Positions 8,171-16,993 of a DNA stretch of 64,000 bases are shown in pieces (positions within the stretch are counted from its first letter, which is position 1; the number at the start of each line of letters is the position of its first letter). The notes under the pieces were generated by a model. It was not told where the DNA came from and searched no databases. It saw nothing but the letters and a program-made list of their open reading frames with translations. The position numbers were made by a program, and so were the translations under genes. The DNA is from DATBDN01 sp963715995 (GTDB lineage: Bacteria > Actinomycetota > Thermoleophilia > Solirubrobacterales > Thermoleophilaceae), in assembly GCA_963715995.1 (NCBI GenBank), contig OY970283.1:1364001-1428000 (forward strand), given 5' to 3'.

Positions 8171-9181
8171 ATGGTCACGGACAAGATGCAGGCGGTCCAA
8201 ATCGTCGATGACAGCGGTCCTCCCTCGGCATTTGCCGTCGTTGAGGTTCCGGTCCCTGCGAGGACGCACCCCATGGCCCCAGACGATGCAGTACTCGTCG
8301 ACGTGGCCAGCGCCGGCGTTTCCTTTCCGGAGGTCCTGCTGAGCTACGGCCGCTATCAAATGCAGCCAGACCTCCCATTCATCCCGGGGTCAGAAGTGGC
8401 CGGCCACATCCGGAGCGCCCCCCGTGATTCGCCCTTCAAGCCTGGAGACCGCGTCGCGGCATACACGGATTCCGGGGCTTGGGCCGAGGTCGCCGCCGCG
8501 CCGAGCTGGCTGACCGTGCCGCTACCGGACCGACTCGACTTCGCACAGGGTGCGTCGCTGCTCGTTAACTACCACACCGTCTATTTCGGCATGGTGATCC
8601 GAGGCCGGCTGCAACGAGGCGAAACGATGCTCGTCCATGGTGCTGCAGGCGGCATTGGAACCGCGGCTCTGCAGATTGCTTCGGGGCTCGGGATCGAGAC
8701 CATCGCGGTGGTCTCGACGGAGGAGAAGGCCGAGGTTGCGCAGGCCGCTGGAGCCACGCATGTGGCGTTTGCGGACCAGGATTGGAAATCCGTTGCCAAG
8801 AAGAGCGGCGGGGTCGACGCTGTTCTCGACACCGTCGGCGGTGATCGAGTACTAGACAGTCTTCGGTCTCTGCGCGAGGGCGGCCGCCTGATCGTCATCG
8901 GCTTCACGTCCGGTGTGATTCCCGAGGTTAAGCTCAACCGCCTACTTCTCCGGAACCTCGACGTCGTCGGCGTCGAATGGGGATACGCCTTGAGCCGACC
9001 CGCGACGTGCCAGCAGATTGTGGAAGCTGTTAACGGGCTTGTCGATGAAGGCTTCGTCACGCCTCTGGTCAACCACCGGTTCCCACTGAAATGCGCCGCA
9101 GAGGCTGCCGCGCTGATCGAGGAGCGTCGGGCAACAGGGAAAGTCGTGTTGGAGATGGGTCGAACGCGGACAGTTGCGTAG
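8171..9181 (+). CDS. zinc-free MDR-family NADPH:quinone reductase-like oxidoreductase
   Basis: This is a medium-chain reductase with an N-terminal GroES-like fold (DVASAGVSFPEVLLSYGRY, PGSEVAGHI) and a Rossmann fold with LVHGAAGGIGTAALQIA (about residue 155 from this start). The structural and catalytic zinc cysteines of alcohol dehydrogenases are absent, as in quinone oxidoreductases and crotonyl-CoA-type reductases. ATG 8171 is preferred to the in-frame TTG at 8045, whose extra 42 residues look non-coding; ATG 8186 is also possible. It is convergent with a TetR gene 6 bp away. It may reduce an unsaturated intermediate of the island pathway. Confidence 0.85.
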   Translation: MVTDKMQAVQIVDDSGPPSAFAVVEVPVPARTHPMAPDDAVLVDVASAGVSFPEVLLSYGRYQMQPDLPFIPGSEVAGHIRSAPRDSPFKPGDRVAAYTDSGAWAEVAAAPSWLTVPLPDRLDFAQGASLLVNYHTVYFGMVIRGRLQRGETMLVHGAAGGIGTAALQIASGLGIETIAVVSTEEKAEVAQAAGATHVAFADQDWKSVAKKSGGVDAVLDTVGGDRVLDSLRSLREGGRLIVIGFTSGVIPEVKLNRLLLRNLDVVGVEWGYALSRPATCQQIVEAVNGLVDEGFVTPLVNHRFPLKCAAEAAALIEERRATGKVVLEMGRTRTVA

Positions 9182-9187
9182 CGAGCG

Positions 9188-9793
9188 CTACGTCTGAACC
9201 GGCTTTACCGCATTTATTGCGAGGTCGGCATATAGCGCGCCTAACTGCTCCGGGGATAGTCGCCCGTCGGGCTTGAACCAGACATACACATACTCGGACA
9301 TCGTGATGAGCGCCATCGTCGTGAGCGAGAGGTCGGGAATCGAGAAGTCGCCGGAATCCTGACCGTCACGCAGGATCCGCTTGAGTGCGTCCACGATTTC
9401 TGTGGTCGCGCTCTTTATCGCAGCTTGCGCTTCGTCCGAAACGTTCTCGTGCAATTGGCCGTAGCCGGCACTAAATGTCAGCTCGCGGTCGCGTAGTTGC
9501 AACTCGACGTACGCAGCGGTAAAGGAACGCAATCGTTCCTCCGGTGTCGTGCCGCTCGTCCGCTCGCGCAGCTCCCGCATGAAGTCTCGGTAATCCGTTT
9601 CAAGGATCACCTCGCACAGCTGCTGCTTCGAGGCGAAGTGCCAGTAGAGCGCTGGTGTGGTTACCCCCGCTCGCTTTGCCAACTCGCTCATCGTTGCGCC
9701 TGCATAGCCTCGCTCGAGCAGGAGCGTTCGTGCTTCGCGGATGATCCGGTCCCGCGTCTCATTGTCGGCGCTGCGTGGGCCGCTGGCTGGCAC
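9188..9793 (-). CDS. TetR-family transcriptional regulator
   Basis: The 201-aa protein has an N-terminal TetR HTH (RDRIIREARTLLLERGYAG, then MSELAKRAGVTTPALYWHF, about residues 14-55) and a C-terminal domain ending KPDGRLSPEQLGALYADLA. It resembles the regulator at 7312 throughout. It is convergent with the MDR reductase and upstream of, and codirectional with, nothing close: the acyl-CoA ligase at 9984-11540 is on the same strand but transcribed toward it. It is likely a repressor responding to an acyl-CoA or small aromatic ligand, as many actinobacterial members do. Confidence 0.87.
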   Translation of the reverse strand: MPASGPRSADNETRDRIIREARTLLLERGYAGATMSELAKRAGVTTPALYWHFASKQQLCEVILETDYRDFMRELRERTSGTTPEERLRSFTAAYVELQLRDRELTFSAGYGQLHENVSDEAQAAIKSATTEIVDALKRILRDGQDSGDFSIPDLSLTTMALITMSEYVYVWFKPDGRLSPEQLGALYADLAINAVKPVQT

Positions 9794-9983
9794 GTTCCGA
9801 GCCTATCTATGCCCCGACCGGGTCAAGTACCGACGTAGCGGAGCGGATTACGCGAGCCTCGCGCGCGCCAGCATGACACGCGTTGCTGGTCGGCGCGCAA
9901 GCTCCGTTGGCATGTGATCGCAGACGCGGGTCGGATTTGTCGACCGGGCGATGCCGCCGCTCTCTTGAGGGTTCCCCGCTCGG

Positions 9984-11540
9984 CTATGTGGCGTCTGCAT
10001 CCCACGCCGTCGCGCTGAGCCCCCGCGCGCGCACCTTGGCTTTCTCGATCCGCTCCGATGGCGTTTTCGGCAGGACATCGACGAACTCGATGAAGCGCGG
10101 GACCGCAAAGCGTGGGAGGGAAGTGCTCATGAACGCGTGAAGTACTTCCGGCTCGAGTTGGGATTTTTCTCGCCGCACGATTAGCAGCGCGACATCCTGC
10201 TCGCCGAGCGGTGACGGAACTCCGAATGCCGCGGCCTCGAGGACCTCGTTGTGCCGTGTCGCCGCTTGCTCAACCTCCCAGGCGGAAACGTTTTCGCCGT
10301 GGTGGCGAATCGCATCCTTAGTGCGGCCGACGAACTCGAAATCGCCATCGTCTGCTTCGCGGACGAGATCTCCCGTGTGATACCAGAGGTTGCGCCATGC
10401 TTCGACCGTCGCTTCCGGCTTTCGCCAGTACCCCGCCATCATGACGTTGGGATGGCAAGGCCGGCAGCAGAATTCGCCAACTTGGCCCGGCTGCACTTCG
10501 CGGTCGCTCGGGTCAACCACCATCGCCTCAAAGCTCGGCGTAGGCCTGCCGATGCTCCCAGGGCGACGCCCACCCTGCACCGTCCACGTGACACACCCTG
10601 TTTCCGTCTGGCCGTACCACTGATGAACCTCTAACCCGAACCGCTCCTCAAACGGGGCGTGGATTTCAGGCGGAACTGCCGAGCTCGCTGCGAGCCGGGC
10701 TGGCTGCTGCGCATCGTCCTCACTTGGCTCGCGCTTGAAAAGGAGCCACATCATCGTGCCGATCGAGCCGAAGACGTCAATCTCGTGAGCGCGGATGTCG
10801 TCCCAAAATCGGCTCACGCTGAAGCGTTCAGCGATTACGACAGTAGTGTGCGCTGCGAGGGCAATCTGAATGAAGCTGCGCGCGTCCTGGTGGAAGAGGG
10901 GCTGCGCCGTGTAAAGCACCTCGCCGGCGGCAACTGAAAGCCCCTCCCTCAAAACCTCGCCTTGGTTCGGCCAGTGGTGCTGAGGCACCATCACGCCCTT
11001 GGACGGGCCAGTGGTGCCCGATGTGTAGATGATGCTCGAGACGTCATCCGGCGCGGGATCAGCCTCTATCGGTCCCTCCGCGGAGTCCGTGAGCTGATCG
11101 AAAGACACGTGCCGTGTGCGAGCACCGAAGGGCTTGCTTTCTGACTCTCCACCAATCAGCACGGCCGTCTCGGGTGCCGCCCCCGCATCGCGTAGAGCTT
11201 CCACATGTCGCGCGCTGGAGGCAATTACCCGCGGAGCGGCGTCGTCGACTAGGTAGGCGAGAAACTCGCCCTTCGCGTCGGCGTTGAGTGGCACGTCGAT
11301 AGCACCGATTGCGTTGGCTCCAAACCAAGTCCAGATTGCTTCAGCACGGTTCTCCGACATACAGGCCACGCGGTCGCCATGCCGCACGCCGAGGGACTGG
11401 AGGCCACTCGCAAACGCCTCGGTGCGTGCATGGGCCTCCGCGAACGTGAATTCCTCACCGGCGATTCGGAGGAACACGGTGTGCGGAGCGTGAGTCGCGG
11501 CTTCACGGAGCGCGGCGATGGTGGAGTTGGGCGTGATCAT
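9984..11540 (-). CDS. AMP-dependent CoA ligase, crotonobetaine/carnitine-CoA ligase (CaiC)-like
   Basis: The protein is about 518 aa with an ANL fold: P-loop IIYTSGTTGPSKGVMVPQHH near residue 160, QWYGQTETG near 305, WYHTGDLVREADDG, and GRTKDAIRHHGENVSAWEVE, a segment typical of CaiC-like ligases. It ends with LPKTPSERIEKAK containing the catalytic lysine. ATG 11540 fits homologous N-termini better than the in-frame ATG at 11603. A carnitine-like acid would fit the neighbouring DgcAB-like demethylase, but that is inference. The gene is divergent from the frameshifted amine oxidase, with a CCCCC/GGGGG inverted repeat at 11604-11617 between them. Confidence 0.82.
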   Translation of the reverse strand: MITPNSTIAALREAATHAPHTVFLRIAGEEFTFAEAHARTEAFASGLQSLGVRHGDRVACMSENRAEAIWTWFGANAIGAIDVPLNADAKGEFLAYLVDDAAPRVIASSARHVEALRDAGAAPETAVLIGGESESKPFGARTRHVSFDQLTDSAEGPIEADPAPDDVSSIIYTSGTTGPSKGVMVPQHHWPNQGEVLREGLSVAAGEVLYTAQPLFHQDARSFIQIALAAHTTVVIAERFSVSRFWDDIRAHEIDVFGSIGTMMWLLFKREPSEDDAQQPARLAASSAVPPEIHAPFEERFGLEVHQWYGQTETGCVTWTVQGGRRPGSIGRPTPSFEAMVVDPSDREVQPGQVGEFCCRPCHPNVMMAGYWRKPEATVEAWRNLWYHTGDLVREADDGDFEFVGRTKDAIRHHGENVSAWEVEQAATRHNEVLEAAAFGVPSPLGEQDVALLIVRREKSQLEPEVLHAFMSTSLPRFAVPRFIEFVDVLPKTPSERIEKAKVRARGLSATAWDADAT

Positions 11541-11603
11541 CTGTCGGCTGGTTTCGGAATCTAGTGTCGACGGTTTCCTTTGGCGCTTTGTCGCCGCCGA
11601 CAT

Positions 11604-11617
11604 CCCCCGGCAGGGGG
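11604..11617. promoter_or_regulatory. inverted repeat in a divergent intergenic region
   Basis: CCCCC, GGCA and GGGGG form a short inverted repeat between the divergent CoA ligase and amine oxidase genes. It could be an operator, though low-complexity G/C tracts make this weak. Confidence 0.2.
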
Positions 11618-11669
11618 TAGTGCCGGATCAGCGCGCGCGATGCGCGAATTGACACCTAGGGTTTCTCGC

Positions 11670-13047
11670 ATGCAGCCAATGGAAGCCGACAACGCCTGCG
11701 ACGTTGTAATCCTCGGGGCGGGGATCGCGGGTATGACGGCGGCGTACGAACTACGCGACCGCAAGGTCCTAGTGCTGGAGGCGCTGGATCGCGTGGGTGG
11801 TCGAACCTGCTCGGGGGGCGACGACGCCTCTTGGTACAACATCGGGGCCCAGCTCGTCTCAAGCGAGCGAATGGTCGCGCTCGGCAACGAGCTGGGGCTG
11901 GACCTCGTCAGTTTGAGAACGTCGGACTTTGGATTCGTAGTCAATGAGCAATTCGCGCGCGGTCGATCACCCGAGCGACTCTTCATGTCGTTAAAATCTT
12001 CCGTGGGCTAAGAAAATCGACTTCGGTATCGCGGTACTCCGCATGCAGAAAAAGCTGAAGGCGGTTGCCACGATGGGTCCCGGGGAGCGCACGAGCCTCG
12101 ACCGGAAGTCGCTCCAGGAGGTCATCGGCCGTGTCGGCCCGATGACTGCGCGGATGCTCTCCGAATGCTGCGAGAACGCCGCGGGGATTCCCTCGTCTGG
12201 GGCCTCGGGACTATTCGGTCTGGCGTACGGGCTGGGTGCCTTCCTAGACCCAACCTCGAAAGAGCATCTGTACTCCGTCCGTGGCGGCACACAGCGTTTC
12301 GCTCTCGCGATTGCTGAGCGCCTTCCGCCGGGAACGATTCGTCTCGGGTGCCGCGTGACGTCGGTCCGCCAAATGACGGACGCTGTCAGGGTCACATACA
12401 GAGACGAAGCGGGCGAAGAACATGAGGTGACCGCCCATCAGTGCATCTCTGCAGTACCGGCACCGACGGTTCTCGGCATAGTCGAGGATCTGCCGTTGGA
12501 TAAGGCGTCCGCGCTGCGTCGGATCACGCCGTATTCGTCGTTGATCTCGATCGCATGGCCCGTCGAGAATGGAAAGTCGGCGCCGTGGGACGGGGTGTTC
12601 GTCGTTCCAGTGATTGGCCCCGAAGGTTTCAACCTACTCACGAACTACGGGTTTGCCGCCAAGCAGTCGCGTCCTGATCTCGGCGGATACCTGAACACGC
12701 TGTCGGCAGGAGCGAAGGCGGATCTCTTCGAGGCGACCGACGACGAATCAATGCTCGATCGTTTGTACGCCGAAATGATCAAGATCTTTCCGGAGGCCCG
12801 CTCGCTCGTGGATCGCGAAGGGGCTGTTGTAAAGCGGTGGCAGCGCGCCGGCCTGCCCCCAGTGCGGCCCGGATACCTGCAGGACCGGCCGCTCTTGCGC
12901 CAGTCCGTTGGGAGGATCCACTTCTGCGGCGACTACACCTCCGAACCGGGACTACCGGGCGCGAACAACAGTGGTCGGCACGCCGCGAAGAACGTTTCGG
13001 ACGCCCTAGTCGCGCGTCCGCAGGCGCTCATCCCCCAGCTGGACTAG
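11670..13047 (+). pseudogene. flavin-containing amine oxidase, interrupted by a single-base frameshift
   Basis: Two overlapping reading frames together encode one monoamine-oxidase-like protein of about 455 aa. The first frame (to 12011) has the FAD motif VVILGAGIAGMTAAYELRDR and VGGRT. The second (running to 13047) has the C-terminal FAD-binding segment IHFCGDYTSEPGLPGANNSG. Homology is continuous if one base is removed in the tract TTAAAATC (11991-11998): PERLFMSLK then reads on into LPWAKKIDFGIAV. As given, translation stops at 12011. The protein would oxidise a primary or polyamine. ATG 11670 is one of three nearby candidates (11640, 11679). It is either a decayed gene or a sequencing error. 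Confidence 0.8.
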
Positions 13048-13098
13048 CTGTGTCCGATCCACGCTGTCCGCTCGCGCTCGACGCGCAAGGATTGCGCT

Positions 13099-14262
13099 AT
13101 GCGGATCCTCCTAACCGGCGGCGGCGGTGAGATGGGTGCCGCCGCCGCGCGCGTCCTGGCCGGCTCGGATGCGATCGAGGGGCTCGTGCTAGCCGATCTC
13201 GACGAGTCGCGCGCGCAGGCAGTTGCCGACGGTTGCGGACCAAAGACCAGCACGCTCGCCCTGGACATTTCTGACGCGGCCGCGCTCTCGGGCGCACTTG
13301 AGGGCATCGACATCGTCCTCAACACCGCCGGTCCCTTCTATCGACTAGGGCGCCCGGTGCTCGAGGCCGCGCTCGCCGCGGGCTGTCACTACCTCGACAT
13401 CTGCGACGACTGGGAGCCCACGCTCAAGATGCTCGAGCTGGACGAGGAGGCCCGCGACTGCGGTCTGACGGCGGTGGTTGGGATGGGGGCGAGCCCCGGC
13501 ACCAGCAACCTGCTCGCCGTCAAGGCGATGAATGAGTGCGACACAGTCGAGCGCGTCCTCACCGGGTGGCGCGCCGGTGCGGGCGTTCCGCGCCCTACCC
13601 CGAAGGATCCCGAGCCTGAGACGACCGCCGCGGTCCAGCACTGGGTCCACAACTGCTCCGCGCCGATCAAGGTCTGGCGCCGCGGGGAGCTGGTCGACGC
13701 GTGGGGCCTCGAGCAATTGGAACTCCCGTACCCCGGCCGCGGGGCCGAGCCCGTGTGGCTGTGCGGCCACCCGGAGCCCTTGACAATCCCGCGGGCGCGC
13801 CCGGAGCTACGCGAATCGCTCAACGTAATGACGGCACGCCAAGGGCTAATCGACGCGATCACGCGCATCTCCGAGCGCGTCAAGCGCGGCGAGCTCGACG
13901 TTCCGGCCGCGTCCAAGGCGCTGCTTGTCGAACCGAACATGTGGGGCTCGGCGGCCGGACCGGCACCGGCGCTGCCCGACCTCTTCGCCGTTGCCGAGGG
14001 AACGAAGGGTGGCAAACGCGTCCGCGTCGGGGCGCGGCCTCTGGCGATCCCCGGCGCCGACATGGGCGAGTTCACCGGCATCCCGCTTGCGGTCGCGACG
14101 TTGATGATCGTTCGCGGGGAAGCCCTTGCGACCGGCGTCCACGGGCCCGAGGGGGCGATCGACCCTGACACCTACTTCAGGGACCTGGCCGAGTTCGCTT
14201 CCGAGCGGCCCGAGGACGATCAAGTCGTCGAGGTGCTCGTCGACGAACTGCCCGAGGCGTAG
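13099..14262 (+). CDS. saccharopine dehydrogenase-like NAD(P)-binding protein
   Basis: The 387-aa protein starts with a Rossmann motif, ILLTGGGGEMGAAAARVL, and has ALEGIDIVLNTAGPFYRLG plus YLDICDDWEP, hallmarks of the saccharopine dehydrogenase/reductase NADP domain. A long C-terminal domain follows, containing GMGASPGTSNLLAVKAM. Related proteins act on amino acids, lysine or carboxynorspermidine. The polyamine-type ABC importer encoded just downstream makes an amine or amino-acid substrate plausible, but this is inference. The start ATG at 13099 places the glycine-rich loop at the very N-terminus as expected. Confidence 0.82.
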   Translation: MRILLTGGGGEMGAAAARVLAGSDAIEGLVLADLDESRAQAVADGCGPKTSTLALDISDAAALSGALEGIDIVLNTAGPFYRLGRPVLEAALAAGCHYLDICDDWEPTLKMLELDEEARDCGLTAVVGMGASPGTSNLLAVKAMNECDTVERVLTGWRAGAGVPRPTPKDPEPETTAAVQHWVHNCSAPIKVWRRGELVDAWGLEQLELPYPGRGAEPVWLCGHPEPLTIPRARPELRESLNVMTARQGLIDAITRISERVKRGELDVPAASKALLVEPNMWGSAAGPAPALPDLFAVAEGTKGGKRVRVGARPLAIPGADMGEFTGIPLAVATLMIVRGEALATGVHGPEGAIDPDTYFRDLAEFASERPEDDQVVEVLVDELPEA

Positions 14263-14349
14263 CGGGACGCGGCAATAGCTGCCCCCGTCAGCGACCGCCT
14301 CCGGCTACTCAAGACCTTCGCTTCCGTAAGTGTCTTCGGCGAGGCGATC

Positions 14350-15474
14350 ATGCTCGCCGTTATGCCGCCGATGCTTCCTCACCTTGTGCGCGAATTCTCG
14401 CTCTCTGCCGCGGCTGCGGGTGTGCTAACTGCCAGCTACAGCGCAGGCATGCTTGTAGCGACGGTTCCCGCAGGGATGGCGGAGTCGCGCTTCGGCGCGC
14501 GGATGGCTGCGCGCCTAGGATTGGGCGTCCTTGCGCTCGGCTCATTAGGGTTTGCCGTAGCGACAACGCCCGCGAGTCTGGCGGCTTGGCGATTCGTGTC
14601 CGCGCTCGGCGGTGCCTGCGCTTGGGCTGGAGCTCTCGGATGGGTCGCTCAGCGCGCGCCTTCGCATGAGCGCGGGGCAGCGTTCGGCGGCGTCATCGGT
14701 GCGGCGTTTGCGGGGACGCTCGCCGCCCCCGCCTGCGCACTGATCGCGAATCACGCCGGTCGGATCCTCATCTTCGTGCCCCTCGCCTTTGCCTTCGCCG
14801 CCGTTGCCGCGTGGGGCGGTCCGAGCGATATGCGCTCGGAGCGGTCGCGTCTCACAACGGGCCGGATGCTCGCTGTCCTGCAGCATCGCGACGTTGCTCT
14901 CCCCTTGGTCGAGATGATCTTGATCGGCGTCGTCCTCGGCACGATGATGTCGGTCGCGCCACTGCTCCTTGCGGCTCGTGGTATTGAGACCAGCACGATC
15001 GCCCTCCTTTTCTTCGCGGTCTACGCACCGCAGTTGGCGATTTCGCCAGCAATCGGACGCGCGGCCGACCGGCTCGGCGCGCAAACCGTTTTGACAGCAC
15101 TGCTGTTCCTCACGGCGGCGCTCTTGCCAGTCGTAGGTGCCCTGACCGCGCCGGCCGCGCTCGGCTTCGCCTTTGTCGTGCTCTATTCAGTTGTCCTTAC
15201 GGCGATCGGGCCGGTAAGCGTGTGGATTAGCCGCGCGACCGAAGCAAATGCTGGTTCGCAAGGATTCGCGGTCGCTCTGACGAACGGCGCCTGGGGTGTG
15301 GGCTCAACTGTTGGCGCCGTTGCGCTGTCTCTCGTGGCAGAGGAAGTGAGCTTCGAGTTCGCTCTGTGCCTTGCGGGATTTGTTGCAGCTGGGGCCGCCG
15401 TTCTCGCTGGTCGCCGCGCACGTTCACGCGTCGGCAGCGGCAGGCCGGGATCAACTCCGATCTCGGAGCGCTGA
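14350..15474 (+). CDS. MFS transporter (N-terminal start unclear)
   Basis: The protein is a hydrophobic transporter with about 11-12 predicted helices and an A-like motif (GMAESRFGARMAARLG, about residues 42-58), similar to drug/metabolite efflux MFS proteins. Coding-like sequence continues in frame upstream of ATG 14350 (a helix around TFASVSVFGEAI belongs to TM1). Between the previous stop (14260-14262) and 14350, however, there is no ATG, GTG or TTG; ATA at 14275 is the nearest candidate. Starting at 14350 would truncate TM1. It may export a pathway product or import a substrate. Confidence 0.75.
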   Translation: MLAVMPPMLPHLVREFSLSAAAAGVLTASYSAGMLVATVPAGMAESRFGARMAARLGLGVLALGSLGFAVATTPASLAAWRFVSALGGACAWAGALGWVAQRAPSHERGAAFGGVIGAAFAGTLAAPACALIANHAGRILIFVPLAFAFAAVAAWGGPSDMRSERSRLTTGRMLAVLQHRDVALPLVEMILIGVVLGTMMSVAPLLLAARGIETSTIALLFFAVYAPQLAISPAIGRAADRLGAQTVLTALLFLTAALLPVVGALTAPAALGFAFVVLYSVVLTAIGPVSVWISRATEANAGSQGFAVALTNGAWGVGSTVGAVALSLVAEEVSFEFALCLAGFVAAGAAVLAGRRARSRVGSGRPGSTPISER

Positions 15475-15536
15475 ACGAGGACGATTTTCCGCAGGAGACG
15501 CCGAGGGTGCATTTCGGGCGGTCGGTCAGGGCATCC

Positions 15537-15546
15537 CCCACGTGGG
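15537..15546. promoter_or_regulatory. palindrome CCCACGTGGG upstream of the ABC importer operon
   Basis: A perfect 10-bp palindrome lies about 100 bp upstream of the substrate-binding protein gene. The same decamer occurs at 27229-27238 before the small five-Cys gene, so it may be a shared regulator site within the island. Confidence 0.35.
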
Positions 15547-15647
15547 CTAAGCGTGGCGCGCAGCGGCGCAATGCGCCAAATGATCCACGAGGCTTCTCGG
15601 AACGAAGGGTCAGCGACGACGGTGGCCCGCTAGCAACGGAGGTAGGA

Positions 15648-16784
15648 GTGATAAGCATTTTTCGTGTTCTTGCGGTCACGGCTTGCTCGGCGGCCCTCGT
15701 CGTCGTCGCAGGCTGTGGCTCGAGCAAGAACTCATCCTCATCAACTTCGACAGCCAGTAGCGCGGCAACCACGACAACGTCAACGGGTTCCACAAGCTCG
15801 ACGAGCCTGCCCAATCTCAGCGGGCAAAAGGCGGTGTACGTCAACTACGGCGGCAGCACGCTCGACGTAGCGAAGAAGACCGAGCTTCAACCGTTCGCGC
15901 AAAAGACCGGCGCCACAATGGGCACCGATTCGCCGAGCGACCCGGCGAAAGTGAAGGCGATGGTCCAGGCAGGCAACGTCACCTGGGATTTGATCGACAT
16001 GGACGGGGCTAGCGGAGCGGCCCTATGCCAGGGAGGCATGCTCAGGACGCGCGCGGAGATGGGAATCGATGTCAGCCAAGTCGATCCGAAGTACATCACC
16101 GATAAGTGCGGCGTCCCGATCATCCTGACGACGATGGCGCTCGTCTACAACAAGGCCAAATACGGGGACCACCCGCCGACGAAGATCACCGATTTTCTCG
16201 ACACCAAGAACTTCCCCGGCAAGCGATCGACGTTCAACTATGCGTTTGAGGGCCTAGAAGCCTTCGAGCTAGCGTCGGGCTCAACGAAGCTCTACCCGTA
16301 CAACTTCGCGCAAATCCAAAGCGCGTATAACAAGATCAAGAAGAACCTAGTGCTGCAGAGCACTCTTGCCCAGCAGGGCGAGGCGCTCTCGTCGGGCAAC
16401 TTCGACATGTGCCTCTGCCTGACGGGACGTGCGGCTGTCACGCCGGGTGTCAGTCCAGACAAGGTCGGCATCGTTTGGGACCACGCCTGGGTTGCCCAAG
16501 ATGATCTCTACGCACTCAAGGGCTCGAAGGCACCGAAGGTCCAGGCGGCCTTCATGAACTACATCGCCCATCCGGGACCGCAAGAGGCGTTCGCCGCGGT
16601 GCAGCCATACGGCTCGACGATCAAGGGCGCGAAGCCGAAAGTCAAGGAAAGCCTCAAGTACTGGATGCCCGAATACAACACGGACAAGACGAATGGCTTG
16701 ACGTACATCGACGTCAGATACCTAGCGAAGCCAGGGGTCAGCGAAGAAGCGAACCAGAAGTGGACAGCGCTGACGTCCGGCTAG
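15648..16784 (+). CDS. ABC transporter substrate-binding lipoprotein, spermidine/putrescine type
   Basis: The protein is about 378 aa. GTG 15648 is preceded by GGAGG at 15638-15642 (5-nt spacing) and starts a lipoprotein signal peptide with lipobox VVAGC; a Ser/Thr-rich linker of some 30 residues follows. The mature part is a periplasmic-binding fold of the PotD type (VYVNYGGSTLDVAKK, TWDLIDMDG, a VYNKAKYGD hinge). It begins a four-gene importer operon (binding protein, two permeases, ATPase), so it should capture a polyamine-like or small amine solute at the membrane surface. The exact ligand is unknown. Confidence 0.87.
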   Translation: MISIFRVLAVTACSAALVVVAGCGSSKNSSSSTSTASSAATTTTSTGSTSSTSLPNLSGQKAVYVNYGGSTLDVAKKTELQPFAQKTGATMGTDSPSDPAKVKAMVQAGNVTWDLIDMDGASGAALCQGGMLRTRAEMGIDVSQVDPKYITDKCGVPIILTTMALVYNKAKYGDHPPTKITDFLDTKNFPGKRSTFNYAFEGLEAFELASGSTKLYPYNFAQIQSAYNKIKKNLVLQSTLAQQGEALSSGNFDMCLCLTGRAAVTPGVSPDKVGIVWDHAWVAQDDLYALKGSKAPKVQAAFMNYIAHPGPQEAFAAVQPYGSTIKGAKPKVKESLKYWMPEYNTDKTNGLTYIDVRYLAKPGVSEEANQKWTALTSG

Positions 16785-16788
16785 CCTC

Positions 16789-16859
16789 GCGTCGAGTCTT
16801 CTAGGAACTGTTCGGCGTGGCCGGTCGACCGTGGATGCGGACGGCCGGCCACTCGACGC
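16789..16859 (+). other. large intergenic stem-loop between binding-protein and permease genes
   Basis: Two nested perfect inverted repeats lie just after the binding-protein stop: GCGTCGAGT (16789-16797) with ACTCGACGC (16851-16859), and GTGGCCGG (16817-16824) with CCGGCCAC (16845-16852). They compete for two bases. Such hairpins in ABC operons commonly stabilise the upstream mRNA or partly terminate, so that more binding protein than permease is made. The remaining bases to 16957 show no gene. Confidence 0.5.
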
Positions 16860-16993
16860 TCAACCCGCGAAGTCTGATCCCCCATTCGGGTTCTCTCGTG
16901 CAATGAGAGCTGCCACGGGAGCGGCAGAAGCAGACTATTGATGACGGTGTTGAGCGTGTGTCCACAATCCTGCATGCGTGCGAGCACCAGGCC

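Noticed and set aside
12001..12043. Programmed frameshift in the amine oxidase gene
   Set aside because: The shift needed is +1 in TTAAAATC, without a -1 slippery heptamer or a stimulatory hairpin; error or decay is simpler.
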